This document shows, one piece after another, positions 1 through 6,803 of a DNA stretch of 64,000 nt. Each line of letters opens with the position of its first letter. Within the stretch, counting starts at the first letter, position 1. The notes under the pieces were generated by a model, which searched no databases, was not told where the DNA came from, and saw only the letters and a program-made list of their open reading frames with translations. Location of the stretch: the NCBI GenBank assembly GCA_963205335.1, contig CAUJIM010000038.1, forward strand, positions 1 through 64,000, read 5' to 3'. The stretch is from Pseudomonadota bacterium (GTDB taxonomy: Bacteria > Pseudomonadota > Gammaproteobacteria > Burkholderiales > Burkholderiaceae_C). Position numbers and translations under genes: made by a program.

Positions 1-1448
1 ACGGGCATGTCGACCACGTCGAATTCGTAGATGGCCTCCATGCCCAGGTCTTCGAAGGCCACCACGCGGGCGTGCTTGATGGCCTTGCTCACCAGGTAGG
101 CGGCGCCGCCGACGGCCATGAGGTAGGCGCTCTTGTGCTTGCGGATGGCTTCGATGGCCTCGGGGCCGCGGTCGGCCTTGCCGATCATGGCGATCAGGCC
201 GGTCTGTGCCAGCATCATCTCGGTGAACGGGTCCATGCGGGTGGAGGTGGTGGGGCCGGCGGGGCCGACGACTTCGTCGCGCACCGGGTCCACGGGGCCG
301 ACGTAGTAGATGACGCGGTTGGTGAAGTCCACCGGGAGCTTTTCACCCTTGGCGAGCAGGCCCTGGATGCGCTTGTGCGCGGCGTCGCGGCCGGTGAGCA
401 TCTTGCCGCTGAGCAGCACGCGCTCGCCGGATTTCCAGCTCGCCACTTCCTCGCGGGTGAGGGTGTCGAGGTTGACGCGGCGCGATTCGGCGTAGTTGGG
501 CGCCCAGTCGATCTTCGGCCAGAGGTCGAGGCTGGGCGCATCGAGGTACACGGGGCCGGAGCCGTCCATGACGAAGTGCGCGTGGCGCGTGGCGGCGCAG
601 TTGGGGATCATGGCGACGGGCTTGCCCGCCGCGTGGGTGGGGTAGAGGGCGATCTTGACGTCCAGCACGGTAGAGAGGCCCCCCAGACCCTGCGCGCCGA
701 TGCCCAGGGCGTTGACCTTCTCGTACAGCTCCAGGCGCAGTTCCTCCACCTGCGTGAGCTTGTCGCCGCGGCTGGCGCGCTGCTGCAGCTCGTACATGTC
801 GAGGTCTTCCATCAGGCTTTCCTTGGCCAGCAGCGCGGCTTTTTCCATGGTGCCGCCCACGCCGATGCCGAGCATGCCGGGCGGGCACCAGCCGGCGCCC
901 ATCAGCGGCACGGTCTTGAGCACCCAGTCGACCAGGCTGTCGCCGGGGTTGAGCATGGCGAGCTTGGACTTGTTCTCGCTGCCGCCGCCCTTGGCCGCGA
1001 CGGTCACTTCCAGCCGGTTGCCGGGCACGAGCTGCACGTGGGTGACGGCGGGGGTGTTGTCCCTGGTGTTCTTGCGGGCGAAGAGCGGGTCGGCCACCAC
1101 GCTGGCGCGCAGGGTGTTTTCGGCGCTCAGGTAGGCGCGGCGCGTGCCTTCGTTGGCGGCGTCCTCGATGCACTGGTCGGGCGCGAAGCCTTCGAAGCGC
1201 ACGTCCATGCCGATCTTCAGGAAGACGTTGACGATGCCGGTGTCCTGGCAGATCGGGCGGTGGCCCATGGCGCTCATCTTGCTGTTGGTGAGGATCTGCG
1301 CCATCGCGTCCTTGGCGGCGGGGCTTTCCTCGCGCTCCCAGGCGCGCACCAGGTGCTGGATGTAGTCCGTGGGGTGGTAGTAGCTGATGTACTGCAGGGT
1401 GGCGGCGATGGATTCCACCAGGTCGTCGTAGCGGATGGTCGTGGTCAT
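1..1448 (-). CDS. fumA: Class I fumarate hydratase, 3' end beyond the window
   Basis: Iron-sulfur fumarase converting fumarate and malate in the TCA cycle. About 482 of the usual ~505 residues are visible; the C-terminus runs off the left edge. The start ATG (1446-1448) opens MTTTIRYDDLVES. The motif RPICQDTGIVNVF, with Cys67 as a likely cluster ligand, and an in-frame ending YEFDVVDMP at the edge are typical of the homodimeric class I enzyme. The reading frame is open throughout; long opposite-strand frames over it are GC artefacts. A second, iron-independent class II fumarase lies 1 kb away. Confident in the family; the symbol is by class only. Confidence 0.9.
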   Translation of the reverse strand, partial: MTTTIRYDDLVESIAATLQYISYYHPTDYIQHLVRAWEREESPAAKDAMAQILTNSKMSAMGHRPICQDTGIVNVFLKIGMDVRFEGFAPDQCIEDAANEGTRRAYLSAENTLRASVVADPLFARKNTRDNTPAVTHVQLVPGNRLEVTVAAKGGGSENKSKLAMLNPGDSLVDWVLKTVPLMGAGWCPPGMLGIGVGGTMEKAALLAKESLMEDLDMYELQQRASRGDKLTQVEELRLELYEKVNALGIGAQGLGGLSTVLDVKIALYPTHAAGKPVAMIPNCAATRHAHFVMDGSGPVYLDAPSLDLWPKIDWAPNYAESRRVNLDTLTREEVASWKSGERVLLSGKMLTGRDAAHKRIQGLLAKGEKLPVDFTNRVIYYVGPVDPVRDEVVGPAGPTTSTRMDPFTEMMLAQTGLIAMIGKADRGPEAIEAIRKHKSAYLMAVGGAAYLVSKAIKHARVVAFEDLGMEAIYEFDVVDMP

Positions 1449-1481
1449 GGGGTTTTCTGCAAGGTCAAAAACAACGGCTGA

Positions 1482-1694
1482 TTATCGTGAGTGGCGCCTC
1501 GGGCTTGCGGGGCGGCGGGCCAGGCCGGCCAAGGGGGCAGGCACTGCCTTTGCGCGGGCCTTCAGCATCTGGCTGGCGAGGGCGTATTCGGGTTCGAGCG
1601 CCTTGTAGGCTTCGGCGAAGCCGGGGCGCTGCCCGGCATTTGCCAGAAACCCGGCGTGGTCGTGGCGGCTGGGGTGGTATTTCAGGTCGGCCAT
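1482..1694 (-). pseudogene. Truncated HTH antitoxin-like gene
   Basis: A 70-codon frame begins MADLKYHPSRHDHAGFLAN and reads well to MLKARAKA (about residue 47). This matches the N-terminal helical part of roughly 100-residue antitoxin-like HTH proteins. The DNA-binding half that should follow is replaced by a low-complexity Ala/Pro/Arg tail, so I read it as a 3'-truncated remnant. A good Shine-Dalgarno (GGAGG) precedes the ATG at 1692-1694. It lies 34 bp downstream of higA on the same strand, suggesting a decayed neighbouring toxin-antitoxin unit. It could instead be a genuine short protein; moderate confidence. Confidence 0.5.
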
Positions 1695-1728
1695 GCCGCA
1701 CCTCCTTGGAGGCCTGCGTATGGCCGGG

Positions 1729-2022
1729 TCAGGCCATCGCGAGGTCGAGCTTGCCGACCTTGCGCAAGTCCACGTGCTGGCGCGCTACCCACAAATCGTG
1801 GGCGCCCTGCATTGCCAGCCAGCTCTCGGGACTGCGGCCCAGGGCCTTGGACAGGCGCAGGGCCATTTCGGGGGTGATGCGGCTGCTGCCGTTGAGGATG
1901 CGGCTCAACGTGGAGGCCGCGATTCCGAGCGCCAGCGCAAGCTCGCGCCCGCTGATGTTGTGGGGTTCCAGGTAAATGCCTGCAATGAATTCCCCCGGGT
2001 GGGGCGGGTTGTGCATGTTCAT
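1729..2022 (-). CDS. higA: HigA-type antitoxin (XRE family)
   Basis: A 97-residue protein with the HigA/VapI layout. The N-terminal HPGEFI motif is followed by a Cro/C1 helix-turn-helix at about residues 25-60 (ELALALGIAASTLSRILNG) and a C-terminal dimerisation helix. It should neutralise HigB and autorepress the operon. The start ATG overlaps the higB stop (TGATG at 2020-2024), so the pair is translationally coupled in the toxin-first order characteristic of higBA. Family assignment is firm; antitoxin activity is inferred from family and context. Confidence 0.9.
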   Translation of the reverse strand: MNMHNPPHPGEFIAGIYLEPHNISGRELALALGIAASTLSRILNGSSRITPEMALRLSKALGRSPESWLAMQGAHDLWVARQHVDLRKVGKLDLAMA

Positions 2023-2300
2023 CAGTGGTAGTCCTCATAGTCCAGCACGTACGCATCGCCGTCCGTGAATTCGAACGTGATGCGCCAGTTGCCATTGGCG
2101 GTAATGGACCAGCGTTCCTTCATGGCCCCCTTGAGCGGGTGGTGTCGAAACCCCGGTATGTCCATGTCATCGATGGTCCGCGCGGTGTCCAACGCGGTGA
2201 GTTGCAGGCGCAGTCGTTTGGCGTGGCTTGCCTGCACGCCTGCGGCCTTGCCGGTTTCGAACAGTTGGCGTAGCCCTTTGTGCCTGAACGACTTGATCAC
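2022..2300 (-). CDS. higB: HigB-type toxin (RelE/ParE superfamily)
   Basis: A 92-residue protein beginning [16 protein letters not shown] and ending [21 protein letters not shown], the typical HigB fold and C-terminus of a ribosome-dependent mRNA interferase. It is first in the operon, overlapping higA. The start is GTG at 2298-2300, with no strong Shine-Dalgarno, which is common in such units. A perfect inverted repeat (2317-2333) lies just upstream and probably binds HigA. Toxicity is inferred from the family. Confidence 0.9.
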   Translation of the reverse strand: MIKSFRHKGLRQLFETGKAAGVQASHAKRLRLQLTALDTARTIDDMDIPGFRHHPLKGAMKERWSITANGNWRITFEFTDGDAYVLDYEDYH

Positions 2301-2316
2301 AATACCAATGTAGCAT

Positions 2317-2333
2317 GTTGCGCACTACGCAAC
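2317..2333. promoter_or_regulatory. Inverted repeat in higBA promoter, candidate operator
   Basis: GTTGCG and CGCAAC (6-bp perfect half-sites, 5-bp spacer) sit 17 bp upstream of the higB start codon in the leader. HigA antitoxins usually bind palindromes here to autoregulate. Structure seen directly; binding inferred. Confidence 0.45.
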
Positions 2334-2450
2334 AACCGGCAATCCTGGCATATCTGCAGAAGCAAAGCGGGCAAGCGGCGCCTGCCGTGCCGGCGCCGGC
2401 CGATTGCGGTCCAATCAAGGACAACCCTTTTGAATCCGGAGAAAACCCGC

Positions 2451-3839
2451 ATGGCCGCCACCCGCATCGAACACGACACCCTGGGCCCCGTCGAGGTGCC
2501 CGCCGACCGGCTCTGGGGCGCGCAGACGCAGCGCTCCAGGGTCAACTTCGCGATCAGCGGGGAGCGCCAGCCGCTGGAGATCATCCGCGCGCTGGTGATG
2601 GTGAAGAAGGCCTCGGCCCGGGTGAACCACGCGCTGGGCCTGCAGGACGAGAAGAAGACCGACGCCATCGCCGCCGCGGCCGACGAGGTGCTGGCGGGCC
2701 GGCACCCCGACGAATTCCCGCTGGTGGTGTGGCAGACCGGCTCGGGCACGCAGACCAACATGAACGTGAACGAGGTGCTGGCCAACCGCGCGAGCGAGAT
2801 CCTGGGCGGGCCGCGCGGGGAAGGGCGCCTGGTGCACCCCAACGACGACGTGAACCGCAGCCAGTCGAGCAACGACGTCTTTCCCACCGCGATGCACGTG
2901 GCGGCGGTGGCGGCGATCACGGGCCAGCTCCTGCCGGCCCTGCAGAAGCTGCACGCCACGCTGGCGGCCAAGGCCCGCGCGTTCGACGACATCGTGAAGA
3001 TCGGCCGCACGCACCTGCAGGATGCGACGCCGCTGACGCTGGGGCAGGAGATCTCCGGCTGGGCCGCGCAGCTCGCGCACGGCGAGGTGCACCTGCGCGC
3101 CGCGCTGGCGCACCTGTGCGAGCTGGCGCTGGGCGGCACGGCGGTGGGCACGGGGCTGAACGCGCCCAGGGGCTACGCCGAACAGGTGGCGGCGGAGCTG
3201 GCGCGGCTCACGGGGCTGCCCTTCGTCACCTCGCCCAACAAGTTCGAGTCGCTGGCGAGCTGCGACGCGCTGGTGCACGCGCACGGCGCGCTCAAGACGC
3301 TGGCCGCGAGCCTGATGAAGATCGCCAACGACGTGCGCTGGCTGGCCAGCGGGCCGAGGAGCGGCATCGGCGAGATCACGATTCCGGAGAACGAGCCGGG
3401 CTCGTCCATCATGCCGGGCAAGGTCAACCCGACGCAGTGCGAGGCGCTGACCATGCTGGCCGCGCAGGTGCTGGGCAACGACGTGGCGATCAACGTGGGC
3501 GGCGCCTCGGGCAACTTCGAGCTCAACGTCTTTCGACCGATGATCGCGCACAACTTCCTGCAAAGCGTGCGGCTGCTGGCCGACGGCATGGCGAGCTTCA
3601 ACGAGCACTGCGCCGTGGGCATCGAGCCCAACCGCGCGCGCATCGATGAACTGGTGGCACGCTCGCTGATGCTGGTGACGGCGCTGAACACCCACATCGG
3701 CTACGACAAGGCGGCCAAGATCGCCAAGAAGGCGCACAAGGAGGGCAGCAGCCTGCGCGAGGCGGCGCTGGCGCTGGGGTTTCTCACGGCCGAGCAGTTC
3801 GACGAGTGGGTGGTGCCGGGCAAGATGGTAGGGCGGTGA
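2451..3839 (+). CDS. fumC: Class II fumarate hydratase
   Basis: A 462-residue, iron-independent homotetrameric fumarase of the aspartase/fumarase superfamily, full length. Signature elements include [11 protein letters not shown] (about residue 138) and the catalytic loop [15 protein letters not shown] (about residue 316). I place the start at ATG 2451 ([17 protein letters not shown]) behind GGAGA; the frame stays open upstream but without family similarity. Class II enzymes commonly replace the oxygen- and iron-sensitive class I enzyme under stress, and here the two are near neighbours on opposite strands, separated by higBA. Confidence 0.96.
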   Translation: MAATRIEHDTLGPVEVPADRLWGAQTQRSRVNFAISGERQPLEIIRALVMVKKASARVNHALGLQDEKKTDAIAAAADEVLAGRHPDEFPLVVWQTGSGTQTNMNVNEVLANRASEILGGPRGEGRLVHPNDDVNRSQSSNDVFPTAMHVAAVAAITGQLLPALQKLHATLAAKARAFDDIVKIGRTHLQDATPLTLGQEISGWAAQLAHGEVHLRAALAHLCELALGGTAVGTGLNAPRGYAEQVAAELARLTGLPFVTSPNKFESLASCDALVHAHGALKTLAASLMKIANDVRWLASGPRSGIGEITIPENEPGSSIMPGKVNPTQCEALTMLAAQVLGNDVAINVGGASGNFELNVFRPMIAHNFLQSVRLLADGMASFNEHCAVGIEPNRARIDELVARSLMLVTALNTHIGYDKAAKIAKKAHKEGSSLREAALALGFLTAEQFDEWVVPGKMVGR

Positions 3840-3853
3840 TTGCTCTTCGAACC

Positions 3854-3895
3854 ATAGCTACTGGCGCTTGCCACACAAGCGCTGGAGCCGTATTT
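3854..3895 (+). repeat. Dispersed Comamonadaceae-type repeat, copy A
   Basis: Imperfect palindromic repeat beginning ATAGCTACTGGCGCTTG and ending GCGCTGGAGCCGTATTT. Related copies are at 22466-22519, 41987-42030, 43668-43709 and 53297-53346. This copy supplies GGAG at 3884-3887, the probable ribosome binding site of the next gene. Confidence 0.65.
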
Positions 3896-3896
3896 G

Positions 3897-4124
3897 ATGC
3901 ATGAGGTGGCAAGGATGGACCAGGGCTTCAAGGTGGGCGACCACGTGGGCTGGAATTCCGAGGCCGGGCGCGTCTCGGGCACCATCGTCGCGGTGCACAC
4001 GAGCGACTTCGACTACAAGGGCCACCGCCACCGCGCCTCGCCCGGGAAGCCGCAGTACGAGATCAGGAGCGACAGGACCGAGCACATCGCGGCGCACTAC
4101 GGCAGTGCGCTCACCCGGCTGTGA
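3897..4124 (+). CDS. DUF2945 / HVA1-type small protein
   Basis: A 75-residue protein containing FKVGDHVGWNSEAGRVSGTI near the N-terminus and YEIRSDRTEHIAAHYGSAL at the end, the pattern of the DUF2945 (hypervirulence-associated, Tudor-like) family. Its biochemical role is unknown. I choose ATG 3897 because GGAG in the upstream repeat lies 9 bp before it; an internal ATG at 3915 is possible. The stop overlaps the next gene's GTG start, so the two are probably cotranslated. Confidence 0.75.
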   Translation: MHEVARMDQGFKVGDHVGWNSEAGRVSGTIVAVHTSDFDYKGHRHRASPGKPQYEIRSDRTEHIAAHYGSALTRL

Positions 4125-4672
4125 ACCACCTGCCGTTCTTCACCATCGGCCACTCCACGCACGGCCTGGAGGCGTTCGTGGCGCTGCTGCGCGAGGCGGG
4201 GGTGGAGCGCGTGGTCGACATCCGCAAGATGCCGGGCTCGCTCAAGTTCCCGCAGTTCAACGAGGACGCGCTGGCGCGGGGCCTGGCCGGGCACGGGCTG
4301 GACTACGAGCACCTGGCCCGGCTGGGCGGCCTGCGCGGCAAGAGCGCGGACGTCGCGCCCGGGACCAATGCCTGGTGGACCAATGAGAGCTTTCACCGCT
4401 ATGCCGACTACGCCTGCACCCCGGCGTTCTTCGAGGGCCTGGCGCACCTGATCGACGCCGGGCGGCGCCAGCGCTGCGCGCTGATGTGCTCCGAGGTGCT
4501 GTGGTGGCGCTGCCACCGGCGCATCGTCTCCGACCACCTGCTGGCGCGCGGCGAGACGGTGTGGCACATCATGGGGCCGGCCAAGCGGGAGGCCGCCCGC
4601 CTGAGCGAAGGGGCGGTGATCGACAGCCATGGCAAGGTGACCTACCCGGCGCCAGCCGCCCCGGCCGGCTGA
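4121..4672 (+). CDS. DUF488 family protein
   Basis: A 183-residue protein with the DUF488 hallmarks FTIGHSTHGLEAFVALL at the N-terminus, VDIRKMPGSLKFPQFN, LGGLRGK and a Cys-containing CALMCSE segment (about residue 123). Function is unknown; small DUF488 proteins are widespread soluble cytoplasmic proteins. GTG start at 4121 overlaps the DUF2945 stop. The formate dehydrogenase operon begins 85 bp downstream on the same strand, but nothing here ties this gene to formate metabolism. Confidence 0.85.
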   Translation: MNHLPFFTIGHSTHGLEAFVALLREAGVERVVDIRKMPGSLKFPQFNEDALARGLAGHGLDYEHLARLGGLRGKSADVAPGTNAWWTNESFHRYADYACTPAFFEGLAHLIDAGRRQRCALMCSEVLWWRCHRRIVSDHLLARGETVWHIMGPAKREAARLSEGAVIDSHGKVTYPAPAAPAG

Positions 4673-4757
4673 CAACCGCGCCAGCGGCAGGGGCTTGCAT
4701 AGAATCCCCGGGTTGCAAACAGCGAGCGCGCGGCCGGCGCGCCAGGAGACAGGCACC

Positions 4758-5240
4758 ATGACCCAGGATGCCGCCGCAGAGGCCGACGACGCCATCGGCC
4801 AGGCGATCGAGGAGCACCGGGCGCGCCGCGGCCCGCTGCTGCCCCTGCTGCACGCGGTGCAGGAGCGCTGCGGCCACGTCAGCGACGCGGCGGTGGCGCG
4901 CATCGCGCAGGCGCTGAACCTCTCGCGCGCCGACGTGCACGGCGTGGTGTCCTTCTACGACCACTTCCGCCGCACGCCGGGCGGGCGCCACAGCGTCTGC
5001 GTCTGCCGCGCCGAGGCCTGCCAGGCGGTGGGCGGCCGCGCGCTCGAGGCCGAGGCGCGGCGCCAGCTCGGGACCAGCTTCGGCGGCACCAGCGCCGACG
5101 GCGCGTTTTCCCTGCACGCGGTGTACTGCCTGGGCAACTGCGCGGCCGGGCCTTCGGTGCTGATCGACGACGAGCTCCACGGCCGCGTCGACGGCGCGCG
5201 GCTGGCCGGGCTGCTGGCCGAGCGGAGGGCGCGGCCATGA
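4758..5240 (+). CDS. fdsG: NAD-dependent formate dehydrogenase gamma subunit
   Basis: A 160-residue NuoE-like thioredoxin-fold subunit carrying one [2Fe-2S] cluster. The ligand pattern is CRAEAC (about residues 84-89) and CLGNC (about 124-128). It passes electrons between the FdsA Fe-S chain and the FdsB diaphorase in the soluble cytoplasmic enzyme. ATG 4758 follows AGGAG; the upstream extension of the frame lacks family sequence. First gene of fdsGBA-fdhD-fdsD; its stop overlaps the fdsB start. Confidence 0.94.
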   Translation: MTQDAAAEADDAIGQAIEEHRARRGPLLPLLHAVQERCGHVSDAAVARIAQALNLSRADVHGVVSFYDHFRRTPGGRHSVCVCRAEACQAVGGRALEAEARRQLGTSFGGTSADGAFSLHAVYCLGNCAAGPSVLIDDELHGRVDGARLAGLLAERRARP

Positions 5241-6790
5241 ACGCCCGCCCCGCCGCGCCCGTCTACCTGTCGAAGGACGCCAGCGCCTGCGCCCTCGGCG
5301 CCAACGAGGTCGCCCAGGCGCTCGCCGCCGGCGCCGCCGCCCGCGGACTGCCGCTGCGGATCGTGCGCACGGGCTCGCGCGGCCTGGTGTGGGCCGAGCC
5401 GCTGCTGGAGGTCGAGGCGGGCGGCGAGCGCATCGCCTACGGCCCGGTGGCGGCCGCGGACGTGGACGGCCTCCTGGCCGCGGGCGTGCTCCAGGGCGGC
5501 GCGCACGCGCTGCGGCTGGGGCCGATCGCGGCGCACCCGTGGCTCGCGCGCCAGGAGCGGCTCACCTTCGCCCGCAGCGGCCTGGCCGATCCGCTGGACT
5601 ACGACGCCTGGCGCGCCGCTGGCGGATCGGAGGGGCTGGAGCGCGCCCTGGACATGCAGGCCGCCGCCATCGTGCAGGCCGTGGCCGATTCGGGCCTGCG
5701 CGGCCGCGGCGGCGCGGCCTTCCCGGTGGGGCGCAAGTGGCACACCGTGCTGGCGCAGGAGGCGGCGGAGAAATTCATCGTCTGCAACGCCGACGAGGGC
5801 GACTCCGGCACCTTCTCCGACCGCATGCTGATGGAGGGCGACCCGTTCACGCTGCTCGCGGGCATGGCGATCGCCGGCCTGGCGGTGGGCGCGGCGCAGG
5901 GCTACATCTACCTGCGCATCGAATACCCGCACGCCCGGCGCGTGCTGGAGGCGGCGATCGCCATCGCGCGCGCGCGCGGCCTGCTGGGCGAGCGCGTGCT
6001 GGGCAGCGGCCGGCGCTTCGACGTGGAGCTGCGCCTGGGCGCCGGCGCCTACATCTGCGGCGAGGAGACCTCGCTGCTGGAGAGCCTGGAGGGCCGGCGC
6101 GCCGAGGTGCGCTACCGCCCGCCGCTGCCCGCCGTCAAGGGCCTGTGGGGCTGCCCGACGGTGGTCAACAACGTGATCACGCTGGCCACGGTGCCGCTCG
6201 TCCTGGCGCGCGGGCCGGCGTTCTACCGCGACTTCGGCAGCGGCGATTCGCGCGGCACGCTGCCGCTGCAGCTGGGCGGCAACGTACGCCGCGGCGGCCT
6301 GGTCGAGAAGGCCTTCGGCCTGACGCTGCGCGAGCTGGTCGAGGACTTCGGCGGCGGCACCCTGAGCGGGCGCCCGGTGCGGGCGGTGCAGGTCGGCGGG
6401 CCGCTGGGCGCCTACCTGACCGCGGCGCAGCTCGATACGCCGCTGACCTACGAGGCGCTGGCCGGCATCGGCGCGATGCTGGGCCACGGCGGCGTGGTGG
6501 TGTTCGACGACGGCGCCGACATGCTCGCGCAGGCGCGCTTCGCCATGGAGTTCTGCGCCCACGAATCCTGCGGCAAGTGCACGCCATGCCGCGTCGGCTC
6601 GACCCGCGCCGCCGAGCTGCTGCAGCGGCTGTGCGAAGGGCGCGCGACGGCGGCCGAGCTGGCGCAGCTCGAAGGCCTGTGCGAGACCATGGCCGGCGGC
6701 TCGCTGTGCGGCCTGGGCGGCATGGCGCCGTACCCGGTGCGCAGCATCCTGCGCGGCTTTCCAGAATTGCTCGGGCAGGCCAGGCCCTGA
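5237..6790 (+). CDS. fdsB: NAD-dependent formate dehydrogenase beta subunit (diaphorase)
   Basis: A 517-residue NuoF-like subunit. A thioredoxin-like N-terminal domain (about 1-120) is followed by FMN/NADH-binding glycine-rich motifs (GLRGRGGAAFPVGRKW near residue 155, CNADEGDSGTFSDRML near 180, GAYICGEETSLLES near 272). The C-terminal [4Fe-4S] motif is ESCGKCTPCRVG (near 440). It reduces NAD+ with electrons from formate. The ATG overlaps fdsG by 4 bp and a spacer of 13 bp separates it from fdsA. Confidence 0.96.
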   Translation: MNARPAAPVYLSKDASACALGANEVAQALAAGAAARGLPLRIVRTGSRGLVWAEPLLEVEAGGERIAYGPVAAADVDGLLAAGVLQGGAHALRLGPIAAHPWLARQERLTFARSGLADPLDYDAWRAAGGSEGLERALDMQAAAIVQAVADSGLRGRGGAAFPVGRKWHTVLAQEAAEKFIVCNADEGDSGTFSDRMLMEGDPFTLLAGMAIAGLAVGAAQGYIYLRIEYPHARRVLEAAIAIARARGLLGERVLGSGRRFDVELRLGAGAYICGEETSLLESLEGRRAEVRYRPPLPAVKGLWGCPTVVNNVITLATVPLVLARGPAFYRDFGSGDSRGTLPLQLGGNVRRGGLVEKAFGLTLRELVEDFGGGTLSGRPVRAVQVGGPLGAYLTAAQLDTPLTYEALAGIGAMLGHGGVVVFDDGADMLAQARFAMEFCAHESCGKCTPCRVGSTRAAELLQRLCEGRATAAELAQLEGLCETMAGGSLCGLGGMAPYPVRSILRGFPELLGQARP

Positions 6791-6803
6791 AGGAGACAGC
6801 GCC

